This document shows positions 9,150 through 19,443 of a DNA stretch of 64,000 bases, in pieces. Numbering within the stretch: position 1 is the stretch's first letter; each line of letters opens with the position of its first letter. A program made the translations under genes and the position numbers. The notes under the pieces are model-generated. The model searched no databases. It saw only the letters and a program-made list of their open reading frames with translations, and was not told the origin of the DNA. Origin of the DNA: Arthrobacter sp. S39. Its GTDB lineage: Bacteria > Actinomycetota > Actinomycetes > Actinomycetales > Micrococcaceae. Location: contig NZ_SIHX01000004.1 in assembly GCF_004320525.1 (NCBI RefSeq), positions 62,001-126,000 of the forward strand, in the 5' to 3' direction.

Positions 9150-9983
9150 ATGACCAATGCTACTGCTGTGCCTTTCGCCGGGCACGGGGCGCCGCGCGCC
9201 TCCGCTGAGCGCGGCCACATCGCCGCCGTTCCGGTGGCTGATGCAGACGAGCGTACCCGGGACCGGGTCCTCGGCGCAGTTCTGGAGCACGGTCCGGTCA
9301 GCGCCGCCGAACTCGGTGACCTGCTCGGCTTTACGCCCGCGGCGGTCCGCCGCCACCTGGACCATCTCTCCCGCAGCGGCGTCATTGAGGTCAAACGCGT
9401 TGCGAAGGCCGGAGCCGGCGCAGGCCGGCCCGCCCGCCGCTACGTCCTGAGCTCCCAGGGCCAGTCGTCGCTGGGCAACGATTACCTCGACATCGCCACC
9501 CTCGCGCTCAAGCAGCTCCAGGCCGTGGCGGGCGAAGAAGCAGTGCGCCAATTCGCCGTCGAACGCTTCGCCGAGATGGAACGCCGCTACGCACCGGAGA
9601 TCGAGCAGGCCGGACCGGATATCACTGCGCGTGCGCGCGTCCTCGCCGAAGCGCTCAGCCGCGACGGCTTTGTGGCCTCTGCCGCGTCGATCGAGGCCAA
9701 GGCCCCGCTGCCGGCAGCGCTGTCCAGCGTCCAGCTGTGCCAGGGCCATTGCCCCATCCAGCAGCTCGCCGCCGAGTTCCCCGTGTTCTGCGACGTGGAG
9801 ACGGAATTGTTCTCCCGGCTGGTAGGCGTTGACGTGCGCCGCCTGTCCACGCTCGCACGCGGCGGACACGTCTGCACCACCCACATACCCACAGGCCGGC
9901 TGGCTGCCGGGGGACCGAACGTCCCTCACACAGCCCCCGCCAGCCTGGATGAAGTAACCAACCATCAGCAAGAAAGGCCGTGA
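9150..9983 (+). CDS. sufR: SufR-type iron-sulfur transcriptional regulator
   Basis: DNA-binding regulator of the suf operon that it heads. 277 residues from ATG 9150; an upstream frame exists but would overlap the candidate operator. A winged helix-turn-helix spans about residues 35-100 ([17 protein letters not shown], then [17 protein letters not shown]). Four cysteines near the C-terminus (about C197, C201, C214, C242; [23 protein letters not shown]) resemble the cluster-binding cysteines of SufR. Its stop overlaps the sufB start (TGATG), so the two are coupled. Equivalent in position to Rv1460. Repression of the operon when clusters are plentiful is inferred from the family. Confidence 0.9.
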   Translation: MTNATAVPFAGHGAPRASAERGHIAAVPVADADERTRDRVLGAVLEHGPVSAAELGDLLGFTPAAVRRHLDHLSRSGVIEVKRVAKAGAGAGRPARRYVLSSQGQSSLGNDYLDIATLALKQLQAVAGEEAVRQFAVERFAEMERRYAPEIEQAGPDITARARVLAEALSRDGFVASAASIEAKAPLPAALSSVQLCQGHCPIQQLAAEFPVFCDVETELFSRLVGVDVRRLSTLARGGHVCTTHIPTGRLAAGGPNVPHTAPASLDEVTNHQQERP

Positions 9984-11446
9984 TGACGGACCAACTATCA
10001 GAGAAAGCGGTAGCCGAAGACACTGTGATCTCGGAGATTCTGGAAAAGAATCCCGAGCTCCACGGCATCGGCACGTACGAGTACGGCTGGTCCGACAAGA
10101 ACGATGTCGGCGCCAACGCCCGTCGCGGTATCAACGACGAAGTAGTCCGTGATATTTCGGACAAAAAGAGCGAACCGCAGTGGATGCTGGACCTTCGCCT
10201 GAAGGGCCTGAAGTACTTCGACCGCAAGCCCATGCCCACCTGGGGTGCAGACCTCTCCGGCATCGACTTCGACAACATCAAGTACTTTGTCCGCTCCACC
10301 GAGAAGCAGGCCGCCACCTGGGAAGACCTGCCCGAGGACATCCGGAACACGTACGAGAAACTGGGCATCCCGGAAGCTGAGCGCAGCCGCCTCGTCTCCG
10401 GCGTGGCCGCACAGTACGAGTCCGAGGTGGTGTACCACCAGATCCGCGAGGACCTCGAAGCCCAGGGCGTCATCTTCCTGGACACCGACACGGCGCTGCG
10501 CGAGCACCCGGAGATCTTCCAGGAGTACTTCGGCACCGTCATTCCCGTGGGCGACAACAAGTTCGCGTCGCTGAACACTGCCGTCTGGTCCGGCGGATCC
10601 TTCGTGTACGTCCCCAAGGGCGTCCACGTGGATATCCCGCTGCAGGCATACTTCCGCATCAACACGGAAAACATGGGCCAGTTCGAGCGGACCCTGATCA
10701 TCGCCGACGAGGACTCCTACGTCCACTACATCGAAGGCTGCACCGCGCCGATCTACACCTCGGACTCGCTGCACTCCGCCGTGGTGGAAATCATCGTCAA
10801 GAAGGGCGCCCGCGTCCGCTACACCACCATCCAGAACTGGTCCACCAACGTGTACAACCTGGTGACCAAGCGTGCCATCTGCGAAGAAGGCGCCACCATG
10901 GAATGGGTTGACGGCAACATCGGCTCCAAGGTCACCATGAAGTACCCGGCCGTCTACCTCGTGGGCGAGTACGCCAAGGGCGAGACCCTGTCCATCGCCT
11001 TCGCCGGCGCCGGCCAGCACCAGGACACCGGTTCGAAGATGGTGCACATCGCGCCGAACACCAAGAGCTCCATCATCTCCAAGTCCGTGGCCCGCGGCGG
11101 CGGCCGTGCTGCCTACCGTGGCCTGGTCCAGGTCCGTGAAGGTGCCAAGCACTCGGCCAACACCGTCCGCTGCGACGCGCTGCTGGTGGACACCATCAGC
11201 CGTTCGGACACCTACCCGTACATCGACATCCGCGAGGATGACGTGGTGATGGGCCATGAGGCAACTGTTTCCAGGGTCAGCGAAGAGCAGCTCTTCTACC
11301 TGATGTCCCGCGGCATGCGCGAAGACGAGGCCATGGCGATGATCGTCCGCGGCTTCATCGAGCCCATCGCCCGCGAACTCCCGATGGAGTACGCACTTGA
11401 GCTGAACCGCCTGATTGAACTGCAGATGGAAGGGTCCGTCGGATAA
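9983..11446 (+). CDS. sufB: Fe-S cluster assembly scaffold SufB
   Basis: Scaffold component of the SufBCD complex on which iron-sulfur clusters are built. 487 residues from ATG 9983, chosen over the adjoining GTG 9980 because AGAAAGG is well spaced from it. Typical SufB blocks are present: [39 protein letters not shown] and the C-terminal [19 protein letters not shown]. The conserved [20 protein letters not shown] segment contains a cysteine. The start overlaps the sufR stop by one base and sufD follows after two bases, so this is a tight operon. Confidence 0.97.
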   Translation: MTDQLSEKAVAEDTVISEILEKNPELHGIGTYEYGWSDKNDVGANARRGINDEVVRDISDKKSEPQWMLDLRLKGLKYFDRKPMPTWGADLSGIDFDNIKYFVRSTEKQAATWEDLPEDIRNTYEKLGIPEAERSRLVSGVAAQYESEVVYHQIREDLEAQGVIFLDTDTALREHPEIFQEYFGTVIPVGDNKFASLNTAVWSGGSFVYVPKGVHVDIPLQAYFRINTENMGQFERTLIIADEDSYVHYIEGCTAPIYTSDSLHSAVVEIIVKKGARVRYTTIQNWSTNVYNLVTKRAICEEGATMEWVDGNIGSKVTMKYPAVYLVGEYAKGETLSIAFAGAGQHQDTGSKMVHIAPNTKSSIISKSVARGGGRAAYRGLVQVREGAKHSANTVRCDALLVDTISRSDTYPYIDIREDDVVMGHEATVSRVSEEQLFYLMSRGMREDEAMAMIVRGFIEPIARELPMEYALELNRLIELQMEGSVG

Positions 11447-11448
11447 CG

Positions 11449-12735
11449 ATGACTGAAATCACTACTGAAAAGGCCCGCATCGGCGCGCCCTCAGCCCAGC
11501 CGTTTATTGACGGTTTCACGGAAGAGGGCGAAAGCCTGTCTCCGATCAATGCCAACGCGTCGAAGGCTCCGCTGGCCGGCGAAGCGGTCAAGCGCCACTC
11601 GCACGGCGGCGGCGTGGGCATCCCGGACAGCTCACGCGCGGGACGCCTGACCTCCTACACGCTGGCGGACTTCAAGCCGCTGACCGGCCTGGAGGAAGAC
11701 TGGCGGTTCACGCCGCTCAAGCGCCTGCGCGGCCTGCACAGCGAGGTCCTCTCCGGTGCGGCTCCCACCGTCACCGTCAGCGGCCCGGAACGGGTCACGG
11801 TGGAAACCGTGGCCCGCGGCGACGTGCGCATCGGTTCTGCCGGCATCCCGGAGGACCGCGTGTCGGCCAATGCCTGGGAGAACTTCAGCGAAGCCACCGT
11901 CATCACGGTTCCGGCTGAGTTCGAAGCCGACACCGAGATCGCCGTCCTGATCGAAGGCACGTCGACCGAGGCCGCGGCCCAGCACATCGTGATCGTCGCG
12001 GAGAAGTTCTCCAAGGCCGTTGTGGTCCTGGACCACCAGGGTTCCGCCGTGGTGTCTGAGAACGTCGAGATCGTCGTCGAAGACGGCGCCAACCTCACTG
12101 TTGTCACGCTCCAGGAATGGAACGACGACGCCGTGCACGCCTCCTCCCAGCAGGCAAAGATCGGCCGCGACGCAAAGTTCAAGCACGTGATGGTCAGCCT
12201 CGGCGGTGACCTGGTGCGCGTTACCCCGTCTGCACGCTTCACCGCTCCCGGTGGCGAGGCCGAGCTGTTTGGGCTGTACTTCGCCGACGCCGGCCAGCAC
12301 CTGGAACAGCGCCTGTTCGTTGACCACGCTGTGGCCAACTGCAAGTCCAACGTGCTGTACAAGGGTGCGCTGCAGGGCCGCAATGCCCACGCTGTCTGGG
12401 TTGGTGACGTCCTGATCCGCAAGGAAGCAGAAGGCACCGACACCTACGAAGCCAACCGCAACCTGCTCCTCACGGACGGCGCCCGCGCCGACTCGGTGCC
12501 GAACCTGGAAATCGAAACCGGACTGATCGAGGGTGCCGGCCACGCCAGCGCCACCGGCCGCCTGGACGACGAGCACCTGTTCTACCTGATGGCCCGCGGC
12601 ATCCCCGAGAACGTTGCCCGCCGCCTGGTGGTCCGCGGCTTCCTGCACGAGATCATCCAGCAGATCAACGTCCCGGCAATCGAAGAGCGCCTCACCGACG
12701 CTGTTGAGCGCGAACTCGCGCTGACGGACAACTGA
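11449..12735 (+). CDS. sufD: Fe-S cluster assembly protein SufD
   Basis: Partner of SufB in the SufBCD scaffold complex. 428 residues from ATG 11449, two bases after the sufB stop. The N-terminal half is variable and contains DFKPLTGLEEDWRFTPLKRL. The C-terminal beta-helix core has GLYFADAGQHLEQRLFVDH and the shared SufB/SufD ending LDDEHLFYLMARGIPENVAR. The family is distantly related to SufB, and the gene order fixes the assignment. Confidence 0.95.
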   Translation: MTEITTEKARIGAPSAQPFIDGFTEEGESLSPINANASKAPLAGEAVKRHSHGGGVGIPDSSRAGRLTSYTLADFKPLTGLEEDWRFTPLKRLRGLHSEVLSGAAPTVTVSGPERVTVETVARGDVRIGSAGIPEDRVSANAWENFSEATVITVPAEFEADTEIAVLIEGTSTEAAAQHIVIVAEKFSKAVVVLDHQGSAVVSENVEIVVEDGANLTVVTLQEWNDDAVHASSQQAKIGRDAKFKHVMVSLGGDLVRVTPSARFTAPGGEAELFGLYFADAGQHLEQRLFVDHAVANCKSNVLYKGALQGRNAHAVWVGDVLIRKEAEGTDTYEANRNLLLTDGARADSVPNLEIETGLIEGAGHASATGRLDDEHLFYLMARGIPENVARRLVVRGFLHEIIQQINVPAIEERLTDAVERELALTDN

Positions 12736-12756
12736 GACTGCACGGGAAAAGCACAG

Positions 12757-13116
12757 ATGACTGAACAGCCAAAGGGCGAGCTTGTCTGCAAGACGGATGA
12801 AATCCAGCTCAAGCAGGCGCTCCGGATCCTGATCGATGACTACCCGGTAGCCATCGTGAAGGATTCCATGGGCGAAATCCACGCCATCGGCGACACCTGC
12901 TCACACGCGGACATCTCACTGTCCGAGGGTGAAGTGGAGGGGTGCATGATCGAATGCTGGGGCCACGGCTCCCAGTTCGACCTGCGCAGCGGCGAGCCGC
13001 TCCAGCTGCCCGCCTACGATCCTGTTCCGGTGTTCGCCGTCGAGATCCTCGGTGACGAGGTCTACGTGGACTTCACAAACGTCCTCAACGGCGCGGAAGC
13101 CCCGAACTTCAGCTAG
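12757..13116 (+). CDS. Rieske-type [2Fe-2S] ferredoxin
   Basis: Small soluble protein of 119 residues with a single Rieske domain. The two cluster-binding boxes are intact: DTCSHAD (C48, H50) and ECWGHGSQFD (C67, H70), separated by 16 residues. The fold resembles the ferredoxin subunits of aromatic-ring dioxygenases, but no oxygenase gene is nearby. It sits 21 bases after sufD and before sufC, so it probably supplies electrons or serves as a target in cluster assembly; this role is inferred from context alone. Confidence 0.92.
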   Translation: MTEQPKGELVCKTDEIQLKQALRILIDDYPVAIVKDSMGEIHAIGDTCSHADISLSEGEVEGCMIECWGHGSQFDLRSGEPLQLPAYDPVPVFAVEILGDEVYVDFTNVLNGAEAPNFS

Positions 13117-13220
13117 CAGCATCGCCCCGGCGCCGGCCGGACCAATCAACAGAACCTAAAAACTTCCAGACAAAGACCGCACCGCCGCCGGAGGGCACGG
13201 TGCAGAGGAGAACAAGACCT

Positions 13221-14009
<789 letters not shown>

Positions 14010-14021
14010 TAAGGACTTGCC

Positions 14022-14354
14022 ATGACCGAAACCAATACGGCCCGCACGGCCCTTGAGGATGTCGAAGAGGCACTCAAGGACGTCATCGACCCGGAGCTCG
14101 GCGTGAACATCGTTGACCTCGGGCTGCTGTATGGCCTGAAGTACTCCGACGACGACGGCGCGCTGCTGATCGACATGACGCTCACCACGGCCGCCTGCCC
14201 GCTCACCGATGTCATCGAGGAGCAGGTGGGCAAGGCCCTGGACGGCATCGTTGATGACTGGCGCCTGAACTGGGTCTGGATGCCGCCATGGGGTCCGGAG
14301 CGGATCACCGACGACGGCAAGGACCAGATGCGGGCCCTCGGCTTCAACATCTAG
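14022..14354 (+). CDS. sufT: SufT-like metal-sulfur cluster assembly factor (MIP18/DUF59)
   Basis: Small assembly factor of 110 residues thought to help mature iron-sulfur proteins. The domain signature is readable as VIDPELGVNIVDLGLLYGL followed by MTLTTAACPLTDVI, with the conserved cysteine in the second block. It is the last gene of the suf operon and is followed by a very strong terminator. In M. tuberculosis the equivalent gene (Rv1466) follows sufS and sufU, which are absent here. Confidence 0.93.
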   Translation: MTETNTARTALEDVEEALKDVIDPELGVNIVDLGLLYGLKYSDDDGALLIDMTLTTAACPLTDVIEEQVGKALDGIVDDWRLNWVWMPPWGPERITDDGKDQMRALGFNI

Positions 14355-14365
14355 CAGTTAAAAGT

Positions 14366-14414
14366 ACGACGACGGCCGGTTACCTTCATCGCGAAGGTAA
14401 CCGGCCGTCGTCGT
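14366..14414 (+). terminator. Strong intrinsic terminator of the suf operon
   Basis: A perfect 21-base-pair inverted repeat (arms 14366-14386 and 14394-14414) has a seven-base loop. It begins 12 bases after the sufT stop. Confidence 0.88.
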
Positions 14415-14476
14415 TCCCCGCCGGCCCCCTAGCCTCGCAAGCTCGGCCAGGGAACCCTGCCGACGTGGGCCCACTC

Positions 14477-14535
14477 ATCGATTGCTCCGCAACGGCCCTT
14501 CTGGGCCTCAAAACGGCCGGTACGGAGCAATCGAT
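14477..14535. repeat. Imperfect inverted repeat abutting the metallopeptidase stop
   Basis: Two 21-base arms (14477-14497 and 14515-14535) pair at 19 positions; the outer 13 bases (ATCGATTGCTCCG) are perfect. The loop contains a smaller GGCCC/GGGCC hairpin. It starts five bases after the leftward metallopeptidase gene ends and may terminate it, but there is no T tract. Confidence 0.6.
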
Positions 14536-14539
14536 TGGG

Positions 14540-15418
14540 TTAGAGGGTGGCTGCCGCGAACGTGTCGCACTGGTTGATGTCGCCGGTCTGGTAGCCGGTG
14601 TAGAACCACTTCTGCCGCTGTTCGCTGGACCCGTGCGTCCACGCTTCCGGCGAGACCTGGCCGGTGGCGGCTTCCTGGATCCGGTCATCTCCCACCGCCG
14701 AGGCGGCGGAGAGCGCGTCGTTCAGGTCCTGCTGGGTGATCGGTTCAAGGAAGGGCTGGCCGTCGGGGCCAGGCTGGGTTGAGGCGTGCTTTACCCAGAG
14801 GCCGGCGTAGCAGTCAGCCTGCAGCTCCACGCGGACGGCACCGGACTCCGGTCCCTGCGGATCCTGCTGGGCACGGTCCAGATACCCCAGCACGTTCTGG
14901 ATGTGGTGACCGAATTCGTGCGCCACCACGTATTCCTGCGCCAGCGGACCGCCGGAGGATCCGAACCGGTCCACGAGCTCCTGGAAGAAGCCGGGATCGA
15001 AGTAGGCAGTGGTGTCGGTGGGGCAGTAGAAGGGGCCCACCGCGCTGGAGGCATTCCCGCAACCGGTGCTGACGGCGTCACTGAAGATAACTGTCTCCGG
15101 CTGGGGATACTGGACGCTGTAGTCCTTCAGGTACGCCGGCCAGAACGCGTTGAGGCTGTTCACCGTGCCGGTAATCCGGCAGTCCAGCCTCGCGTCCGCG
15201 TCGGCGCCTGTCTCGCAGGCAGGCGCGGTGCCCTGGCTTTGCGGCTCCTGACCCGCGCCGGTGAGGCCCTCGAGCAGCTGGGGGTTGACGCCCAGCAAGG
15301 TGGCAATCAGCAGGATCACGGCGCCGCCAATCCCACCCCCAATAAGGCCGCCGCGGCCTCCGCCACGGCGGTCCTGAACCTGGGAGGGATCCAGCTGGAC
15401 GTTGTCATTGAAGCTCAT
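14540..15418 (-). CDS. Neutral zinc metallopeptidase (YpfJ family)
   Basis: Membrane-anchored putative metalloprotease of 292 residues from ATG 15418. A glycine/arginine-rich cytosolic start is followed by one membrane segment at about residues 25-45 (GGIGGAVILLIATLLG), then an extracytoplasmic domain with several cysteines. The zinc-binding HEFGHH motif is at about residues 167-172, and VELQADCYAGLW carries the third ligand glutamate. The family's substrates are unknown. It is divergent from the acyl-CoA ligase gene, with a 59-base shared upstream region. Confidence 0.9.
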   Translation of the reverse strand: MSFNDNVQLDPSQVQDRRGGGRGGLIGGGIGGAVILLIATLLGVNPQLLEGLTGAGQEPQSQGTAPACETGADADARLDCRITGTVNSLNAFWPAYLKDYSVQYPQPETVIFSDAVSTGCGNASSAVGPFYCPTDTTAYFDPGFFQELVDRFGSSGGPLAQEYVVAHEFGHHIQNVLGYLDRAQQDPQGPESGAVRVELQADCYAGLWVKHASTQPGPDGQPFLEPITQQDLNDALSAASAVGDDRIQEAATGQVSPEAWTHGSSEQRQKWFYTGYQTGDINQCDTFAAATL

Positions 15419-15477
15419 AGAGTCACAATAGACCCCGCACGCAGGGGCAACGAGTGCCTGCCGGTAAAGTTGGGTCG

Positions 15478-16881
15478 ATGCCTTTTCTCGATCGAATCCA
15501 GCGCTGGGCCGATGACCGCCCGCACGACACCGCTGTCGTTGTGGCCGGCCGGCGCCTGAGCTGGGCTGAACTCCGCGACTCCGCAACTGCCGCCGTGTCC
15601 GGCGCCAAAGCTGTCACTGTCCTGGCGGAAAGCAACTCCGTTGACTTCGCTGTCCGGTTTGCCGCGGCAGTGGCCGGTGAGCGGCAGTGCGCCGTCCTGG
15701 ACCCGACGTGGCCGGCACAGCTGCAGCAGGAAATCCGCCAGCGGCTGGACGGGTCGGCCCGACCCGGGGACGTGGCCCCGGACGACGCCCTCGCCGACGG
15801 TCCGCCCGAAGCCACGTTCCTCGTCGGCCTGACCTCCGGCACCACATCGGTACCCAAGGCGTTCACCCGCTCGAGGCAGTCGTGGCGGAAGTCCTTTGAC
15901 GCGTCCATCGAATTCTTTGGGCTCCGGCAGGACGACGTGACCCTGGCACCTGGCCCCCTCGCTGCGAGCCTGAACCTCTATGCCCTGGCGGAGTGCCTCT
16001 ACGCAGGTTCCGAGTTCCAGACGCTGGAAATGTTCGACGTCGGCGACGTCCACGCTGCCATCACGCACGACGGCGTGACGCGCCTGGTCCTGGTGCCCAC
16101 CATGTTGCGGCTGCTCAGTGAGCGCGGCCTCACCGGCTGCGTGGACGCGGCCGGGGTGCGGACGATCATCTGCGCCGGCTCAAAACTCGATGCCCGCACT
16201 CTTGAAGCCGCCCGCCGCTGGGCGCCCAACGCCACGATTTTCGAGTACTACGGCGCCTCCGAACTGAGCTTCGTCTCGGGCGCCGGCCTCCCGGCCGGGG
16301 AACTCGACGCCGGCGGCACCGGCATCGGCCGCGCCTTTCCAGGCGTGGAGGTCAGGATCCTGGACGACGGCGGAACCCGCCTTCCGGACGGCGAGGCCGG
16401 AAATATCTGCGTCCGCAGCGGCATGGTCAGCAACGGCTACCTGTGGGGCGACGACGGAGAGGCACTTCGTTCGTTCGACGGCTGGTTCACGGTGGGGGAC
16501 CAGGGCTACCTGGCAGAGGATGGGCTGCACATCCTGGGCCGGCGGGCTGACATGATCCTCACGTCCGGGAAGAACGTCTATCCGCATGAAGTGGAACTCG
16601 CGCTGGCGTCCGTTCCGGGCGTCGCGGCGGCCATCGCAGCCGGGATGCCTGACGATCTCCGGGGCCAGCGCGTCGTTGCAGGCGTGGTCCCGGCGCACGG
16701 CGGAATTTCGGCCAACCAGCTCAAAGCCGGCCTCGAAAACATCCTGGCGCGCGACAAACGCCCGCTGCAGTACTTCGCCCTGTCCGAACTGCCCACCACC
16801 GACCGCGGCAAGGTGAGCCGGAACATGCTCCTTGAATGGATCAGTTCCCATGACCAGCGGGTCCGCCCCCTGGGACACTGA
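15478..16881 (+). CDS. AMP-dependent acyl-CoA ligase (YhfT-like)
   Basis: Adenylate-forming enzyme that would activate a carboxylic acid to its CoA thioester. 467 residues from ATG 15478, shorter than the usual 500-550. Family motifs are present: LTSGTTSVPKAF (phosphate loop), EYYGASELSF, GWFTVGDQGYL and the C-terminal RGKVSRNML lysine region. A thiolase follows after five bases and the biotin transporter bioYMN lies next on the opposite strand. In Bacillus subtilis the homologous pair YhfT-YhfS is linked to the BioY-family protein YhfU. A pimelate or other biotin-precursor substrate is therefore possible but unproven. Confidence 0.88.
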   Translation: MPFLDRIQRWADDRPHDTAVVVAGRRLSWAELRDSATAAVSGAKAVTVLAESNSVDFAVRFAAAVAGERQCAVLDPTWPAQLQQEIRQRLDGSARPGDVAPDDALADGPPEATFLVGLTSGTTSVPKAFTRSRQSWRKSFDASIEFFGLRQDDVTLAPGPLAASLNLYALAECLYAGSEFQTLEMFDVGDVHAAITHDGVTRLVLVPTMLRLLSERGLTGCVDAAGVRTIICAGSKLDARTLEAARRWAPNATIFEYYGASELSFVSGAGLPAGELDAGGTGIGRAFPGVEVRILDDGGTRLPDGEAGNICVRSGMVSNGYLWGDDGEALRSFDGWFTVGDQGYLAEDGLHILGRRADMILTSGKNVYPHEVELALASVPGVAAAIAAGMPDDLRGQRVVAGVVPAHGGISANQLKAGLENILARDKRPLQYFALSELPTTDRGKVSRNMLLEWISSHDQRVRPLGH

Positions 16882-16886
16882 AACCC

Positions 16887-18086
16887 GTGGATACTGAGAC
16901 CCCCACCCAGGGGCTGCTCCCGGCCGACCGGCAGCCCGTGATCATCGCCGCCCGGCGGACCCCGGTGTGCCGCTCCAACGGGGCGCTGAAGGACCTGCGT
17001 TCCCACCAGCTGCTCGCCCCCGTCCTGAAGCAGCTTCTCGCCGAGAGCAACGTGCCCGCGGACGACGTGGCAGATGTGGTGATCGGCAACGCCGTGGGCG
17101 GAGGCGGCAACGTGGCCCGTTTTGCCCTGCTGGAGGCCGGCCTCCCGGTCAGCGTGCCAGGCCTGACAGTGGACCGCCAATGCGGTTCCGGCCTGGACGC
17201 CATTGTCCTGGCCGCCAGGCTGGTGGCTGCCGGCGGGAATCCTGTCTATCTGGCCGGGGGTGTGGAGAGCATCAGCACCGCGCCGCTCCGGGCCTACCGG
17301 AACGACGACGGCGAACCGGACTTCTTCTCGCGGGCCCGGTTTGTGCCGCCCAGCTTCGGGGACCCGGACATGGGGGTGGCCGCCGAAAACGTTGCCGCGC
17401 GGTTCGCCGTCGGCCGGGACCGGCAGGATGCCTTTGCCTTGGCCAGCCACCAGCGCGCCGTCGCGGCTGCCCGGGCCGGACGCTTCGAAGGCGAAATCAC
17501 TGCGCTGGAGACAGCCGCCGGAACCGTCAGCAAAGATGACGGCCCGCGCCCGGGACTCAACACAGCCGTCCTGAAGCGCTTCCCGCCTGCCTTTGTTCAA
17601 GGGGGAACGGTCACCGCCGGTAACTCATGCTTCGACGCCGACGCAGCGTCCGCCGTCGTGATGACTTCCCTGCAGCGCGCCCGCGAACTGGGGGCAGCCG
17701 ACGGGCTCCTGGTCCTGGCGACTGACACCGCCGGCGTGGATCCGGAACTGCTGGGGATCGGCGCTGCCGTAGCGGCTGAGAGACTGCTGGCCGGCGCGGG
17801 CATCACTGCGGGCAGCGTGGGGCTCGTGGAATTCAACGAGGCCTTCGCAGCCCAGGCCCTGGCGTGCCTGGACCACCTGGGCATAGACCCGTTCCGGGCG
17901 AATGCCGACGGCGGCGCCCTGGCATTGGGCCACGCCTACGGGGCGTCCGGGGCCGTTCTGGTGGCACGCCTGCTGGCCCAGGCCCGCGCCTCAGGCGAAG
18001 AGGGCCAGCTGGCGCTGGCCCTGATCAGCATCGCGGGCGGGATGGGAACCGCGGCGCTGCTGCGGTACGAAACCATCAGCAACTGA
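16887..18086 (+). CDS. Thiolase family protein with altered second cysteine (YhfS-like)
   Basis: Thiolase-fold acetyl-CoA acyltransferase of 399 residues, five bases after the acyl-CoA ligase gene. The nucleophilic cysteine is present in DRQCGSGLD (C99), as are NEAFAAQ and the histidine in LGHAYGASG (H349). The second catalytic cysteine, normally in a C-x-G-G-G-x-G motif, reads ISIAGGMG, so serine replaces it at about residue 381. Such a change usually impairs thiolysis, so the enzyme may catalyse a different Claisen-type or hydrolytic step. Convergent with bioN; only 18 bases separate the two stops. Confidence 0.87.
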   Translation: MDTETPTQGLLPADRQPVIIAARRTPVCRSNGALKDLRSHQLLAPVLKQLLAESNVPADDVADVVIGNAVGGGGNVARFALLEAGLPVSVPGLTVDRQCGSGLDAIVLAARLVAAGGNPVYLAGGVESISTAPLRAYRNDDGEPDFFSRARFVPPSFGDPDMGVAAENVAARFAVGRDRQDAFALASHQRAVAAARAGRFEGEITALETAAGTVSKDDGPRPGLNTAVLKRFPPAFVQGGTVTAGNSCFDADAASAVVMTSLQRARELGAADGLLVLATDTAGVDPELLGIGAAVAAERLLAGAGITAGSVGLVEFNEAFAAQALACLDHLGIDPFRANADGGALALGHAYGASGAVLVARLLAQARASGEEGQLALALISIAGGMGTAALLRYETISN

Positions 18087-18104
18087 ACAGCCGTATACGT
18101 ACGG

Positions 18105-18728
18105 TCAGTCGTCGGCGTCGCCGAGTCCGCGGGCGGCCAGTGCCTCACCGGTCTGGCGGGCAAATGCCACAGTGGTGATGAAAACCGGCAGCACCAGCGC
18201 GCGCGGGTTCCGTTCCAGTCCCCGTGCCCGGGCCGAATCGCGGACGTCCGAGAAGGCGCCGGCAATGTACGGGATGCTGCGCAGCATCACGGCGATGGTC
18301 AGTGCGAAGCGCTCCGGATCGGCGCCGAAACGCCGGAAAGGCGTGGCCAAAGACACCACGCCGTCCAGCAGCCGCTGCATGGGCGTGGTTGCCGTCAACA
18401 GGGACGCCGCCACGATGCAGACGAGGATGTTCAGGACGATCCGGGCCGCGGTGGGCCCTCCGAGCTGCCACCACTGGAACAGCCCGATCACGGGCAGGAC
18501 GAGCAGCAGCGGACGGATGGCACCGAAAAGCCTGCGCGGTCCGGCCCCGGTGAGGAGGTACAGCCCGCACATCACGGCGAGAACCGCGGCGGACACCAGC
18601 CAGTCCACGATCAGGAAGGACGCCAGTCCGCAGCCAAACACCAGCAGGAACTTCAGGACCAGCGGGCAGCGGTGGATGAGCGAATCGCCGGGGACATAGT
18701 TCGCCAGGAGGAAGCCGTGCCCCCTCAC
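18105..18728 (-). CDS. bioN: Biotin ECF transporter T component
   Basis: Transmembrane coupling protein of the energy-coupling-factor biotin importer. 207 residues from GTG 18728 with four to five hydrophobic segments. The coupling-helix Ala-Arg-Gly motif occurs as SARARGLERNP, and a second is ALAARGLGD near the C-terminus. It starts inside the end of bioM (four-base overlap), so the two are translationally coupled. Assignment to biotin rests on the adjacent bioY. Confidence 0.92.
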   Translation of the reverse strand: MRGHGFLLANYVPGDSLIHRCPLVLKFLLVFGCGLASFLIVDWLVSAAVLAVMCGLYLLTGAGPRRLFGAIRPLLLVLPVIGLFQWWQLGGPTAARIVLNILVCIVAASLLTATTPMQRLLDGVVSLATPFRRFGADPERFALTIAVMLRSIPYIAGAFSDVRDSARARGLERNPRALVLPVFITTVAFARQTGEALAARGLGDADD

Positions 18729-19438
18729 GGTGCCGCCAGGCCTTCGGCGCAGAGAGTCCGGTACCTGTCCACAGCTGCGGCAGGGCCGCCGTCGAAGACC
18801 ACGCGTCCGGCCTCAATCACCAGGACACGGTCCATGTCGAGCGCCAGTTCAAGGTCGTGGGTGGACATCAGGATCTGCTGTTCCAGGCCAGCCAGTGTGC
18901 GGCGCAGGAGTTCGCGGTTCCGCAGGTCCAGCAGGGTGGACGGTTCGTCGAGCACCAGCACGGAGGGGTTCACGGCCAGGACCGCGGCCAGCGCCATCAG
19001 CTGACGTTCCCCGCCCGAGAGTTCATAGATGCTCTGGTCAGCGAGGCCCAGCAGCCCGAACCGCTCCAGCGCGGCTTCCGCCAGGCGCCGCCGCTCCGCT
19101 CCATTGCGGATGGAGCGGCGGAGCGAGAGTTCAACATCTTCGCGTCCTGTTGGCATGACAAGCTGGGACAGCGGGTCGGTGAACACAAAGCCGACGTTCC
19201 GCCGGACCGCCCGAACGGCCCGGACGGTGTCGTCGCCGTCCACCGCCACGGCGCCGGCGCTGGGCTGGACCAGGCCGTTGACCAGGCGCAGCAGCGTTGA
19301 CTTGCCGGATCCGTTGGCCCCGATCACGCCGATGCGCCGTTCCGTCAGCTCCAGGGTGACGCCGTGGAGCAGCGTCTTGGGCTCCGGATGGTTGTCAACG
19401 TCGACTGCGACGGTGGCCTTGCGGAAGGAAATTGCCAT
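18725..19438 (-). CDS. bioM: Biotin ECF transporter ATPase
   Basis: Energising ATPase of the biotin importer. 237 residues from ATG 19438; upstream codons in frame are antisense to bioY and are not used. Walker A is GANGSGKSTL, the signature is YELSGGERQLMALAAVL, and Walker B is VLVLDEPSTLLDL. It begins five bases after bioY ends and overlaps bioN by four bases, so the three genes form a bioY-bioM-bioN operon. Confidence 0.95.
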   Translation of the reverse strand: MAISFRKATVAVDVDNHPEPKTLLHGVTLELTERRIGVIGANGSGKSTLLRLVNGLVQPSAGAVAVDGDDTVRAVRAVRRNVGFVFTDPLSQLVMPTGREDVELSLRRSIRNGAERRRLAEAALERFGLLGLADQSIYELSGGERQLMALAAVLAVNPSVLVLDEPSTLLDLRNRELLRRTLAGLEQQILMSTHDLELALDMDRVLVIEAGRVVFDGGPAAAVDRYRTLCAEGLAAP

Positions 19439-19443
19439 GGCGG

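Noticed and set aside
18091..18104. A small CCGTA/TACGG hairpin between the thiolase and bioN stops
   Set aside because: Only five base pairs with no T tract, so too weak to call a terminator.
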